Assembly (NCBI GenBank): GCA_934202005.1
Contig: CAKPXP010000008.1
Coordinates: forward strand, 1-64,000
Origin: an uncultured Selenomonas sp.
GTDB lineage: Bacteria > Bacillota > Negativicutes > Selenomonadales > Selenomonadaceae
DNA: 64,000 nt
Reading direction: 5' to 3'
Shown: positions 8,018 through 17,241 of the stretch, one piece after another
Numbering within the stretch: position 1 is the first letter of the stretch
Layout of the letters: each line of letters begins with the position of its first letter
Program-made: the position numbers and the translations under genes
The notes under the pieces: generated by a model
Database searches by the model: none
Told to the model about the DNA's origin: nothing
Seen by the model: the letters and a program-made list of their open reading frames with translations, nothing else

Positions 8018-9046
8018 ATGAGTATGATAGATCATAACCCCAAGGTCAGCATGATCATTCCTGTATATAATGTAGAGCAATATCTGATGCGCTGCATGAA
8101 AACCGTCATTCATCAGACGTATACGAATCTTGAAATCATCATGGTCGATGATGGCTCTACTGACCATTCGGGGGACATCTGTGATGAACTGGCAGCCCAG
8201 GATCCAAGAGTCCGTGTCATCCACCGAAAGAACGGGGGGCTGCTGATGTTTATCGACTCCGACGACTGGCTGGATTTAGACACGGTGGAGACATGTGTCA
8301 AACTTTTCCAGAAATATCCGGAGACGCAGTGTGTATTATTCCCCTATATCCGTGAATTTGGTGATAGGCAAGGGGCAATCGATTTCTTTGGCCCGACGCT
8401 GCGTGTTTTTGATCAAGAAGCAGTACGCACGAAAATCTTTCGCCGCCTGATTGGCCCCTATGGTGCAGAAAAGCGTCATCCGGACTCCATGAGCGATCTC
8501 AATGCAATGTGGGGGAAGATGTTTGACACAAGACTATTAAAGGGGCACTTCTTCGTCGATGTTAAAGAGATTGGCTCGGCAGAAGATGTCCTATTCAACC
8601 TATGCATATTCCGAAATATTCGTCACGCAGTCTATACGCCATCTATTCACTACCACTACAACAAGGAAAATAGTACCTCCGTTGTTCATACCTATAACAA
8701 AAATCTCTTCCAGACGCGCCTGAATTACTATCAGCGGGTAGAGGAAATCCTGAAAGGGATGTCCGAGGATGATACATATCGGACTGCGTTGAATAATAGG
8801 AAAGTGTTTGAGATATTGCTTTTGAACATCAATGTGACCAATTCCAGCCTGGATTTGCAGGAAAAGGTACGTTTGATACGTGGGCTTCTCGCGAAAAAGG
8901 AACTGCAGAATTGGTTCAAGTCATTTACATATGATGACGTTGGCTTGATTTGGAGAGTCTACTACAAGTTGTGTCAACACGAAATGGCACGTTCTGTTTT
9001 ACTTTTGACGACACTGGCGAACAGCTTGAAAAAATATTTGAGGTGA
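8018..9046 (+). CDS. Glycosyltransferase, GT2 family, with internal deletion in the catalytic domain
   Basis: 342 aa from ATG 8018, with GGAG 7 nt upstream. Inverting GT-A enzyme for glycan assembly. Residues 10-60 are canonical (VSMIIPVYNVEQYLMRCM, VDDGSTDHSGDICDE). The sequence then runs RVIHRKNGGLLMFIDSDDW (from about residue 67). In the family, K-N-G-G-L is normally followed by about 15 residues (S-x-A-R-N-x-G-x-x-x-A-x-G-x-Y) before LMFIDSDDW. That segment, which helps bind the nucleotide-sugar, is missing without loss of frame, around 8240-8246. The DxD-type SDD is kept. Activity is doubtful. Its GTG-started neighbour begins 6 nt after the stop. AT-rich, like the following three genes. 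Confidence 0.8.
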   Translation: MSMIDHNPKVSMIIPVYNVEQYLMRCMKTVIHQTYTNLEIIMVDDGSTDHSGDICDELAAQDPRVRVIHRKNGGLLMFIDSDDWLDLDTVETCVKLFQKYPETQCVLFPYIREFGDRQGAIDFFGPTLRVFDQEAVRTKIFRRLIGPYGAEKRHPDSMSDLNAMWGKMFDTRLLKGHFFVDVKEIGSAEDVLFNLCIFRNIRHAVYTPSIHYHYNKENSTSVVHTYNKNLFQTRLNYYQRVEEILKGMSEDDTYRTALNNRKVFEILLLNINVTNSSLDLQEKVRLIRGLLAKKELQNWFKSFTYDDVGLIWRVYYKLCQHEMARSVLLLTTLANSLKKYLR

Positions 9047-9051
9047 GCGAT

Positions 9052-10032
9052 GTGGAGAGACAGAAGCATGCAGCTTTCATTATCCCTTATTTTGGGAAGT
9101 TCAATAATTATTTTCAGCTGTTCTTGAATTCGTGTGCAAAGAACCCGACGTATGATTGGATCATCTTTACCGATGATAAACGGCATTTCCAATATCCTGA
9201 TAATGTTATTGTCCACGATACGACGTTTGCGGATATAAAGGCTTTATTTCGAAGTAAGTTTTCATTTGATCTCTCGATGGATAAGCCATACAAACTGTGC
9301 GACTACAAACCAGCCTATGGCTATGTTTTTGCAGAATATCTGAAGGGATATCCATATTGGGGAGAGTGCGATACGGATTTGATTTTTGGCGATATCGATC
9401 AGTTCTTGTTCCCGAAGATGCAGGAGGGCTATGATAAAATTGGCATATTTGGTCATTGTACGCTGTATCGAAATACGGAAGAGCTAAATACGCTGTTCCT
9501 GAAAAAACTCAATGGCAAACAGCGTTTCCAGCAGGTAGCGCAAGAATACTGGAATCACTCATTCGATGAAGAATTCAAAGAGAGCATTAACGATATTTTT
9601 GAGCAAGAGAAAAAGAAAATATGTTATACAGAATATCAAGCCAATATCTACACGAAGTCATCTGATTTCCGGTTGACAACGATGAATGAGGATCGTGTGA
9701 CATATTCGCATGAGCCTGCAAAAAAAGCTTTCTTTGCTTGGGAAGATGGAAAGCTTTATCGGTATCTTAAAGCACAGCGCGACGCGAAAACCATCGAAAA
9801 GAAAGAGTTCCTTTATATCCATATGCAGTCTCGTCCCATGAAAGTGGTAATTAACGAGAAAGAAACTCGTTATAAAATCATCCCGAATTCTTTCGATCCC
9901 TTGGAAGCATATCCTGTGACGAGTGATAATTTTTCAGAAATAAAAATCAAGCATTTTAATCTCCATTATTTTCGCTTGAGAAGTAAAAATCTATGGATAA
10001 AAATAAAAAAGAAACTGACCCATACAAAATGA
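9052..10032 (+). CDS. DUF6625-type putative glycosyltransferase
   Basis: 326 aa. The start is set to GTG 9052 because GAGGTGA (9040-9046) gives a ribosome binding site and the protein then begins MERQKHAAFIIPYFGKF, the usual N-terminus of this family; an open frame continues upstream to 8950 but overlaps the GT2 gene. Characteristic pieces: IIPYFGKFNNYFQLFLNSC, DWIIFTDD, KLCDYKPAYGYVFAEYLKGYPYWGECDTDLIFGDI. This last stretch, with DTDLIFGD, resembles the metal-binding acidic motif of GT-A folds. Such proteins are common in capsule and O-antigen loci, but the reaction has not, to my knowledge, been defined. Coupled to the preceding GT2. Confidence 0.75.
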   Translation: MERQKHAAFIIPYFGKFNNYFQLFLNSCAKNPTYDWIIFTDDKRHFQYPDNVIVHDTTFADIKALFRSKFSFDLSMDKPYKLCDYKPAYGYVFAEYLKGYPYWGECDTDLIFGDIDQFLFPKMQEGYDKIGIFGHCTLYRNTEELNTLFLKKLNGKQRFQQVAQEYWNHSFDEEFKESINDIFEQEKKKICYTEYQANIYTKSSDFRLTTMNEDRVTYSHEPAKKAFFAWEDGKLYRYLKAQRDAKTIEKKEFLYIHMQSRPMKVVINEKETRYKIIPNSFDPLEAYPVTSDNFSEIKIKHFNLHYFRLRSKNLWIKIKKKLTHTK

Positions 10033-10085
10033 TGAGGTAAGGCTTAGGCTCTATGTATTAAGATGCCTAAAAAATCGTTGCGTTT

Positions 10086-10116
10086 TTGGATTGCTGAATT
10101 TGTGTCGAGTTACAAT
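10086..10116 (+). promoter_or_regulatory. Weak promoter candidate
   Basis: TACAAT at 10111-10116 with TTGGAT 19 bp upstream (10086-10091), in the 129-bp gap before the next glycosyltransferase. Spacing is poor. Confidence 0.3.
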
Positions 10117-10161
10117 GTAAGTGCAACAAAATAAAGAAACCATTATCTATGGAGCTAGTAA

Positions 10162-11283
10162 ATGAAAGTATTATTTATAACAGATGTACAACCCAAAAAA
10201 GATAGTAAAGAAGGTCGTAGCGGCTTCACTTGGACTATATATGCATACCTGAAAAAACAGGAGAGTGTAGAAATTGAGCTGAAGGTCTATGAAAGCAAAG
10301 AACCGCAGAGTGTGATTCAAAATCAGTTATCCATTTTTGCGTTAAAAGGGGGAGATATTCAAGCAGAATGGGAGAAATATGATAAGGTCTTGATTTATCC
10401 TGATAGTTTGCTTGTGTCTCTGCCAAAGTATACTTTACATAAAGTTATTGTATTGGGGCCTGATGCGACCAGCATGGCTCGGTGGAGCAAGTATCGTGCA
10501 TATTGTGTAGATACAAATGTAGGTAAGATTAAGCGGATATATCAACGACTGTTTGCAGCTCGTTTTTTGGCACTGGAGAAAAAGTATATTCCATTAGTAG
10601 AGAGATACCTGGTAGTAGGTATCAGCGATTGCCGCTGGCTGCGAAAACATCTGGATAAAAAGTATCGGGATAAGGTGCAGTTCCTGCCACATCCATTGGT
10701 AAATAATGCATTAGTCGATTTTTCCAGTATTACACTACAGTCTGGCCAAAGGAAACGCTTTGTTTTTGCTGGTGACATGAGTTACAGTTATGTTGGAAGA
10801 AATATTCAGCAATTATCTGATGCTCTGAGAGAAACTATCCCGAAAGAAGTCAGCCCCATAAATATTCTGATTGTTGGCGGAAAAAATGAATGGGTTTATG
10901 ATATTTTTCAGAAGAATGATAGATTAAATGTAACCTATATTAAATGGGTGGAAGACTATCAATCTGTCTGCCAGATTGGACGAGATGTACACTGCGTACC
11001 GTTAATTGCTGGAGCAGGTACAAAAAACCGGGTATTGACGGCCTTGGCAAATGGGCTGGAAGTAATCACAACTCGCAAGGGCGTTGAAAATATTCCTTTA
11101 GCTGGGCTTACACACCTTTATGTGACAAAAGATATGCATCGATTCGCAAAATTTATCATAGCAGTATCGCAATCATCTAATTCATCCGATGAATTAGAGC
11201 AGCTGATTCACGAAAGGACAGGATTCAGAGATACAATCAATCGATTGTTCCGGACGGCAATGAAGAAATTGGTAGTAGAATGA
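10162..11283 (+). CDS. Glycosyltransferase, GT4-like
   Basis: 373 aa, ATG 10162. The N-terminus MKVLFITDVQPKKDSKEGRSGFTWTIYAYL is a GT-B N-domain start. The second domain begins RFVFAGDMSYSYVGRNIQQL and contains PLIAGAGTKNRVLTALANGLEVITTRKGVENIPL, the acceptor/donor loop seen in glycosyltransferases of the GT1_Gtf or GT4 groups in surface-polysaccharide loci. The usual E-x7-E pair is not clear: G-A-G-T-K-N-R-x-L-x-A-L-A-x-G takes its place, as in the 'Glyco_trans_1_4' subfamily. AT-rich; followed 20 nt later by the Wzy-like gene. Specificity unknown. Confidence 0.75.
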   Translation: MKVLFITDVQPKKDSKEGRSGFTWTIYAYLKKQESVEIELKVYESKEPQSVIQNQLSIFALKGGDIQAEWEKYDKVLIYPDSLLVSLPKYTLHKVIVLGPDATSMARWSKYRAYCVDTNVGKIKRIYQRLFAARFLALEKKYIPLVERYLVVGISDCRWLRKHLDKKYRDKVQFLPHPLVNNALVDFSSITLQSGQRKRFVFAGDMSYSYVGRNIQQLSDALRETIPKEVSPINILIVGGKNEWVYDIFQKNDRLNVTYIKWVEDYQSVCQIGRDVHCVPLIAGAGTKNRVLTALANGLEVITTRKGVENIPLAGLTHLYVTKDMHRFAKFIIAVSQSSNSSDELEQLIHERTGFRDTINRLFRTAMKKLVVE

Positions 11284-11303
11284 TTTTGATTGGATGGTAA
11301 TAT

Positions 11304-12752
11304 ATGACAGTAAATAAAATATCGCAGAAGTTGTTTCTTATTGGGATATTTTTTATCGCCATTACAATTGCAAATTTTCCTATGCGTTCCGTGATGGTAG
11401 TATTGTCTGATGAATTTAGTACGTGCATACTGTTGGGCATGTTCGTATTTCTTTGTCAGGTGATTCATAGGAAAAAAATGTTATTGCCTTATAACGCGTC
11501 CTTTGATTTATTCCTTAAGTTCGTCATATACTGTTTGCTTTCTGGAATACTTCTTATTCCGCAGATGGCGGCAAGAACATATAATCATCAGCTGGTATTG
11601 CAAAAATTTGTTTACTATTATATCTTTTTGCTTATTATGTGCATGATGATGATTTTTATCTATAATATTCTGCATACTACTCCTGAAATATATAAAAAAA
11701 TAACCCATGTTTTTATGTTTGGATTGGTTTTGCAGTTAGTCTATGCGTGTATTCAATTCCTTAAGCAGATTGGGAATACGCAGGCAATCAATTTTATTGC
11801 ACTTACCGGACCATATTTTGGACGAGGCATTGATTCAATGAGTGCTTATTGGCTTAAACTATATGGCCTTACAGAAGAGCCATCTGGTTTGGCTAATTAC
11901 ATGGTGTTTATATTTCCTTGGCTGTTATTTGCTTTTTTGCAGGCATCGCATAGTGAACATCATAAAAGAATCAAACAGGGAAGCTGTTTCCTTATATTCT
12001 TTGTGATGATTTTCGTTTTGTTTTTTACTTTTTCCAGGACAGCAATGTTAAGTTTCTTCCTTATGTTATTTATTTCGGCACTTATCTTTCATTCACAAAT
12101 TATGCATGCGTTCATTCGTAAAAAAATTCAGGTATTTATAAGTGTAGTGGCAGTTGTATCTATACTGTCTATCATTCCGTCATACATATCTTCAATATGG
12201 GATGCCCCAGTATCGATTGATAGTATGGTGGAAATGACAGTCAACTCTATTTTTTCGGAAGAAGGCAGGCAGTCTAGTGATTCAAATATTACTCGTATAG
12301 GAGGAATGGCAGCTAGTGTCCGTATATGGGAAGATAATCCGATCATAGGCTGTGGATTTGGTACTAGCCGATTATATATGGCAGAATACTATCCGGATTG
12401 GGCTAAAAATTCATCAGAAGTTGTAGACGGATTAACTGTAGTCGATAATATTTCATATAGCTATAGGGAATTAACATCAGCTGTTTTACCACGACTGCTA
12501 GCAGAAAATGGAGCTTTGGGAATGATGATATGGCTTTTGTTATGGGGCTATATGATGGTTCACTGTTATAAAATTTATCCTATGGTGGACTCATATAAGC
12601 AGGATATTCTAAAGATAATCTTCCTGATGATAGTAGCAGGATTTATATTATCATTTAATCTTAATTATATCTTTAGCTATGAATACCTGTTATTTTTACC
12701 GATTTACTGGGATATGATGGATAAGCTGGCTGATAAAAAGCCAATACAATGA
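11304..12752 (+). CDS. wzy: O-antigen/oligosaccharide polymerase (Wzy type)
   Basis: 482 aa polytopic membrane protein with about 11-12 hydrophobic segments and a large extracytoplasmic loop at about residues 300-395. Residues LYGLTEEPSGLANYMVFIFPW and the loop stretch RIGGMAASVRIWEDNPIIGCGFGTS match the family signature (R-x-x-x-W-x-x-x-x-x-x-x-P-I-x-G-x-G-x-G) of O-antigen ligase/Wzy-type proteins. Given the Wzz, Wza and Wzx partners and a lone gene of this type, polymerase is the more likely role; WaaL-type ligase is the alternative. Very AT-rich for this genome, which is usual for wzy. Confidence 0.8.
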   Translation: MTVNKISQKLFLIGIFFIAITIANFPMRSVMVVLSDEFSTCILLGMFVFLCQVIHRKKMLLPYNASFDLFLKFVIYCLLSGILLIPQMAARTYNHQLVLQKFVYYYIFLLIMCMMMIFIYNILHTTPEIYKKITHVFMFGLVLQLVYACIQFLKQIGNTQAINFIALTGPYFGRGIDSMSAYWLKLYGLTEEPSGLANYMVFIFPWLLFAFLQASHSEHHKRIKQGSCFLIFFVMIFVLFFTFSRTAMLSFFLMLFISALIFHSQIMHAFIRKKIQVFISVVAVVSILSIIPSYISSIWDAPVSIDSMVEMTVNSIFSEEGRQSSDSNITRIGGMAASVRIWEDNPIIGCGFGTSRLYMAEYYPDWAKNSSEVVDGLTVVDNISYSYRELTSAVLPRLLAENGALGMMIWLLLWGYMMVHCYKIYPMVDSYKQDILKIIFLMIVAGFILSFNLNYIFSYEYLLFLPIYWDMMDKLADKKPIQ

Positions 12753-12819
12753 TAGGTGAATTGTGAGGACGAATGTGTAATGAAATGGGTAGATTTTTAT
12801 AATGGGGGGAGAAGGCTGA

Positions 12820-13851
12820 ATGATTATTACAAAGACTCCGTTTCGCATGTCGTTCTTCGGTGGCGGGACGGATATGAAGGAGTTTTATGAGCAATATGGT
12901 GGAGCTGTTTTATCGACGACGTTCGATAAATACTGCTATGTGACAGTACGCCATTTGCCGCGCTTTTTCAAGTATACGAGTGAGTTTGCGTATGCGAATA
13001 TTGAGCGCGTGACGGATGTGGATCAGATAGAGCATCCCTTGATCCGCAATCTGATGAAGTTCAAGGAGATGCATGAGATTCGTCTGTCTTATGAGGCAGA
13101 TCTGCCAGCCCGTACGGGTCTTGGTACATCGTCCTCTTTTGCCGTGGGTATGCTGAATGCGTTCTATGGCATGAAAGGGAAGCGCGTGGACAAGCGCCGT
13201 CTTGCGGATGAGGCTATCTATGCGGAGCGTGTGCTCTGTAACGAGGCTGGCGGTATTCAGGATCAGATAGCGGCAGCTTTCGGCGGGCTGAACCGTATCG
13301 ATATGTCGAGGGATGGCTACAAGGTTACGCCGGTCATCATCTCGAATCAGCGCAAGCGCGAGTTCAATGACAATCTCATGCTGTTCTTCACGGGCTTTTC
13401 TCGGTTCTCCTCAGATATCCAGAAGGGAACGAAGAAGAGTATGGCGGATAAGACGAAGCAGCTTCTCGAGATGAAGTCACTGGTCGATCAGGCGGAGGAT
13501 ATCCTGACGGATGCTCATAGTGATCTCAATGAGTTCGGTCGTTTGCTCGATTATACATGGAAACTGAAACGTGGCATCTCTGCTGGTATCTCGACGGACT
13601 CGATTGACGCGATTTACCAAAAGGCCATTGTGGCTGGTGCGACAGGGGGCAAGCTCCTCGGTGCGGGCGGCGGCGGATTTTTGCTTTTCTATGTGGAGCA
13701 GGACAAGCAGCCGCAGGTGATGAATGCGTTGCAGGATTTGCTCTATGTACCGTTCGAGTTCGAGAATGATGGAACACAGGTCGTTTATTTCAAGGCTGAG
13801 GATTATGAGATTCCTGAGCGTTTCCAAACGGAAGGAGATAGTACGAAATGA
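12820..13851 (+). CDS. hddA: D-glycero-D-manno-heptose 7-phosphate kinase
   Basis: 343 aa GHMP-fold kinase. It phosphorylates D,D-heptose 7-phosphate at C1 in the GDP-heptose route. Motif 1 PFRMSFFGGGTDMKEFYEQYGGAVLS marks the HddA subfamily; motif 2 PARTGLGTSSSFAVG (about 96-110) is the ATP loop; motif 3 KLLGAGGGGFLLFY is near the C-terminus. A GGGGGGAG-like ribosome binding site precedes the ATG. The stop overlaps the next ATG by 4 nt (ATGA), so it is coupled to gmhA. GC content is back to the backbone level here, so the heptose block has a different origin from the AT-rich transferases before it. Confidence 0.9.
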   Translation: MIITKTPFRMSFFGGGTDMKEFYEQYGGAVLSTTFDKYCYVTVRHLPRFFKYTSEFAYANIERVTDVDQIEHPLIRNLMKFKEMHEIRLSYEADLPARTGLGTSSSFAVGMLNAFYGMKGKRVDKRRLADEAIYAERVLCNEAGGIQDQIAAAFGGLNRIDMSRDGYKVTPVIISNQRKREFNDNLMLFFTGFSRFSSDIQKGTKKSMADKTKQLLEMKSLVDQAEDILTDAHSDLNEFGRLLDYTWKLKRGISAGISTDSIDAIYQKAIVAGATGGKLLGAGGGGFLLFYVEQDKQPQVMNALQDLLYVPFEFENDGTQVVYFKAEDYEIPERFQTEGDSTK

Positions 13852-14495
13852 AGGAGCAGGCAGAAGCACGCATCAAAGAGCTTGTCACGCGGTATCCGAG
13901 TCTTAGCAGTCTGGAGGAGTCGCTGCGCGAGAGCGCGGAGCGACTGATTCGCTGCTACCGTACTGGTCATAAGATCATGGTCTGCGGCAATGGCGGCAGT
14001 GCGGCAGACGCGCTCCATATCGTGGGCGAGCTCATGAAGGCATTCGTTTGCAAGAGGGCGATTACTGAGGAGTGGCAGGAGAAGTTTGCGAAACTGCCAA
14101 ATGGGGCATATATGAGCCGCAATCTGCAGATGGCGTTGCCAGCGATTTCCCTTGTGAGTGAGACAGGATTGCTGACAGCTTATGCGAATGATGTGGCTCC
14201 GGATATGAATTTTGCGCAGCAGGTATTTGGCCAGGGAAGTGAGGGGGATGTCCTCATTGCGATCAGCACTTCGGGAAACTCGAAGAACGTACTCTATGCA
14301 GCTGAGGTTGCTAGGGCCAAGTCGATTACGGTCATCGCCCTGACGGGACATGATGGCGGTAAGCTCAGGGACTATGCGGATGTATTGCTCAATGTGCCGG
14401 AAAAGGAAACGTTCAAGATACAGGAACTGCATCTGCCGGTCTATCATGCGCTGTGCCTCGCAGTCGAGGCCGAGTTCTATGGTGGGGCGGACTGA
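13848..14495 (+). CDS. gmhA: Sedoheptulose 7-phosphate isomerase (phosphoheptose isomerase)
   Basis: 215 aa SIS-domain protein that converts sedoheptulose 7-phosphate to D-glycero-D-manno-heptose 7-phosphate, supplying HddA. Diagnostic residues: KIMVCGNGGSAADALHIVGEL (phosphate-binding loop and the Asp/His pair) and AISTSGNSKNVLYAAEVA. Full length for GmhA. ATGA overlap with hddA upstream and TGATG overlap with hddC downstream show a coupled three-gene unit. Confidence 0.92.
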   Translation: MKEQAEARIKELVTRYPSLSSLEESLRESAERLIRCYRTGHKIMVCGNGGSAADALHIVGELMKAFVCKRAITEEWQEKFAKLPNGAYMSRNLQMALPAISLVSETGLLTAYANDVAPDMNFAQQVFGQGSEGDVLIAISTSGNSKNVLYAAEVARAKSITVIALTGHDGGKLRDYADVLLNVPEKETFKIQELHLPVYHALCLAVEAEFYGGAD

Positions 14496-15181
14496 TGGAG
14501 GCAATCATACTGGCTGGTGGCTTTGGCACGCGGCTGCAGACGGTGGTGTCTGATGTTCCCAAGCCGATGGCCCCCATGAATGATACGGGGAGACCCTTCC
14601 TCAGCGTCTTGCTGGAGAAATTGGCGGCAGATGGGGTGACGCATGTTGTCCTCTCAACGGGCTATATGAGTGAGGTCATCGAGCGATTTTTCGGCAATGA
14701 GTATGCAGGGGTTCGTATCGATTATTCTGTTGAGGAGACACCGCTTTTTACTGGTGGTGCTGTGAAGCTGGCCCTGTCGAGATGTCAGGAGGAGACGGTC
14801 TTCGTATTGAATGGAGATACGTATTTCGATGTGAAGATGAATGACATGTGCCAGTTTCATGCCGATACAGGGGCGGATTTTACGGTTGCGGTCAAGAAGA
14901 TGCATGATTTCGATCGTTATGGTACGGTTGAGGTGCAGGACGGTCGGATTGTATCTTTTCGAGAGAAAAGATACTGCGAGGATGGCTGGATCAATGGCGG
15001 TGTTTATTGTTTGCGTCGGTCGTTGCTGACAGATTTTCCGCTGACAAAATTTTCCTTGGAGAAAGATTTCATGGAGAAGAAACTGACTGAAATGAAGATG
15101 GCCGCTTTTCCATCGTCGGGATATTTCATTGATATCGGTATACCGGAGGATTATGCGCTGGCGCGGAAAAAGTTTGGATGA
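14495..15181 (+). CDS. hddC: D-glycero-D-manno-heptose 1-phosphate guanylyltransferase
   Basis: 228 aa, ATG 14495 overlapping the gmhA stop. Nucleotidyltransferase with ILAGGFGTRLQTVVSDVPKP (G-G-x-G-T-R-L loop plus catalytic Lys), NGDTYFDV (metal-binding Asp) and EKDFMEKKL near the C-terminus. In this context it would make GDP-D-glycero-alpha-D-manno-heptose from the HddA product, although the C7 phosphatase GmhB needed between them is not in the window. By sequence alone a glucose- or mannose-1-phosphate nucleotidyltransferase is possible; the neighbouring hddA and gmhA decide the call. Confidence 0.85.
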   Translation: MEAIILAGGFGTRLQTVVSDVPKPMAPMNDTGRPFLSVLLEKLAADGVTHVVLSTGYMSEVIERFFGNEYAGVRIDYSVEETPLFTGGAVKLALSRCQEETVFVLNGDTYFDVKMNDMCQFHADTGADFTVAVKKMHDFDRYGTVEVQDGRIVSFREKRYCEDGWINGGVYCLRRSLLTDFPLTKFSLEKDFMEKKLTEMKMAAFPSSGYFIDIGIPEDYALARKKFG

Positions 15182-15205
15182 CAAGCAACATGGGAGAGCA
15201 GAGCA

Positions 15206-16105
15206 ATGAGATTAGGTGTCGTTATTCTCAACTATAAAAGCTATGATGTGACGCTGGATTGTCTTTCCAAGCTGGAGCGGCTGGAGCAGCTCGATGATAT
15301 TGTCGTAGTGGATAATAACTCGCCGAATGCCTCATATCAGAGGCTGCAGGCAGCACAGCCGGGACATCGCTGGCATCTCCTGCAGTCGGGAGAGAACCGT
15401 GGATATTCGGCAGGGAATAACGTCGGCATTCGCTATCTCATGGAGCATACAGAGGATGACATCATCGGGATCGTGAATCCCGATGTTTGTTTTGATGGTG
15501 AGTTCCTGCGGCAGATTCGCGGGGCGTTTGCGGCACACGATGAGTATGCCGTCCTCACAGGTGTCCAGCACAGGCGAGACGGTAGTGTGAGCAATCGGTC
15601 ATTCTGGCCGGAGCTGACGCGCTGGACGACGATACGTTCCAATCTCTGGTTTCTGAATAAACTCGCGAATCGCCAGACGGAGTATAATATGCGCTTTGTT
15701 CGTGAGACGTTGTCACAGGCAGCAGGTCAGGATCTCGTCGAGGTTCCTGTGGTGGAAGGATGCTGTTTTTTTATGCGCAGATGTGCATGGGAGCAGATCG
15801 GTCTGCTCGACGAGCGGATGTTTTTGTTCTTTGAAGAGGATATTCTCGCGTATCGCGTTCATCGTAAGGGATGGAAGATCGGTGTTCTGCCACAGACGGC
15901 GTTCCTCCATGATCACTCAACTACGCTCAAAAGTATCTATTCGAGTCTACAAACGGATCTGTTGCTGCTGAAGTCGCGAGGGAAATTCTATCGGCATTAT
16001 TTGTCACGGGGATTTTTGGATGATTTGGCGTACGCGTTGTCGGTGGCTGTTTTTTATTTGGAAAAATGCGCGCTGGTTCCTTACCATTGGCTGCGTGGGA
16101 AGTAA
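15206..16105 (+). CDS. Glycosyltransferase, GT2 family (rhamnosyltransferase-like)
   Basis: 299 aa. GT-A inverting transferase: LGVVILNYKSYDVTLDCLSKL, VVDNNSPNASYQRL, the GENRGYSAGNNVGIRY segment (intact, unlike the GT2 at 8018), GIVNPDV as the DxD-type site, and VEGCCFFMRRCAWEQIGLLDERMFLFFEEDIL, a hallmark of the rhamnosyltransferase/WcaA-like branch. The C-terminal 30 residues include a hydrophobic patch for membrane association. GAGAGC lies upstream of the start. Lies 24 nt after hddC, so likely the same transcript. Confidence 0.85.
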   Translation: MRLGVVILNYKSYDVTLDCLSKLERLEQLDDIVVVDNNSPNASYQRLQAAQPGHRWHLLQSGENRGYSAGNNVGIRYLMEHTEDDIIGIVNPDVCFDGEFLRQIRGAFAAHDEYAVLTGVQHRRDGSVSNRSFWPELTRWTTIRSNLWFLNKLANRQTEYNMRFVRETLSQAAGQDLVEVPVVEGCCFFMRRCAWEQIGLLDERMFLFFEEDILAYRVHRKGWKIGVLPQTAFLHDHSTTLKSIYSSLQTDLLLLKSRGKFYRHYLSRGFLDDLAYALSVAVFYLEKCALVPYHWLRGK

Positions 16106-16124
16106 TCACAGAGGAGTGACACAA

Positions 16125-17212
16125 ATGGAGAAACTGAATTTCGCCTGTGCCTGGGGATATGGGGATATCAGGCAGAGCTGGTCGGGGACGAACTATGGGC
16201 TGTATTCGCATCTGCAGAAATACTACGAGGTGGAGAATGTGAATACAGGAATATTTCACCGCGGCTGGCTGACGTTCCCCTTGCGTGTGGCGAGGAAACT
16301 GCACCGCGTGTTTGGCGGTGATGATATGGAAGTGTTGCGGATGCGTATGGCCAATCGTTTTGTGCGAACGCCTGGTGCGACGCTGCAGTTCGATGAGTGT
16401 CCGGCGGTTCATGGGGATGAGCGGCATTATATTTATCAGGATTTGTCCGTAGACTATGTGTTGAAAATGGCGACCTCGCTGCCGGATGTGTTTGCGCATA
16501 GTGCCTATCAGCATATCCAGATGCCGAGAATCAAGGCGCGTGCCAGGATGCAGAATGCGTTCTACGCCAAGGCGGCGGGTATCTTTACGATGGGCAAGTG
16601 GCTCGTGAAGGAACTAAAAGAGGACAAAAATATTTCTGTGAAAGACAAGGTATATCATGCAGGGGGGGTATCAACGTAGATGCCTCATTAATTGGAAATT
16701 ATGCACAGCGTCAAGGGAATAAAATCCTTTTCATCGGGCGGGATTTCGAGCGGAAGAACGGGCCTCTGGTTGTGGAGGCATTTCGTCTGCTGCGCGAGCG
16801 TCGGCCGGAGGTGGAGCTGTTCATCGCTGGGCCGGAGCATCTTCAGCTATCGGATGCGGGGATTCATCTGCTGGGCAATCTGCCGTACCGTGAGTTGCCG
16901 CAGTATTTCAATCTATGCGATGTATTCTGCATGCCGTCGAAGTTCGAGGCGTATGGGCTGGTGTTCCCTGAGGCGCTCACGTTCGGGCTTCCTTGTATCG
17001 GCCGGGATGCCTATGAGATGCCGTACTTCATCGAGGACGGCGAGACGGGCTATCTGCTGCGGAGCGAGAGGAAGGAGGAACTGGCAGACCTCATGGATCG
17101 GGCGCTTGGCAATCAGCAAATGGCTGCCAATGTTCGTGAGCGCCGGGAGTTCTATGTGCAGGAATATTCCTGGGATACGGTTGCGCGGCGCATCTATGAG
17201 GTGATTGGCTGA
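16125..17212 (+). pseudogene. GT4 glycosyltransferase interrupted at a G7 tract
   Basis: GAGGAG then ATG 16125 starts the frame (MEKLNFACAWGYGDIRQSWS), which reads through LVKELKEDKNISVKDKVYHAGG and stops 3 codons after the run of seven G at 16662-16668. The rest of the protein, INVDASLI through LFIGRDFERKNGPLVVEAF and SKFEAYGLVFPEALTFGLP (E-x7-E) to 17212, is in another frame. Eight Gs would restore the usual H-A-G-G-G-I-N-V-D. The gene is therefore one base short in a homopolymer: either phase-OFF, a fixed mutation, or a sequencing error. All other GT4 features are intact on both sides, so loss must be recent or reversible. Role when in frame: sugar transfer in surface-glycan synthesis. Confidence 0.8.
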
Positions 17213-17241
17213 TATTTGGCAATCAATAGGAGGGTTCACAC

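Noticed and set aside
16655..16680. Programmed frameshift at the G7 tract
   Set aside because: No slippery heptamer with a downstream stem or internal ribosome binding site was seen; slippage-type phase variation or sequence error is simpler.
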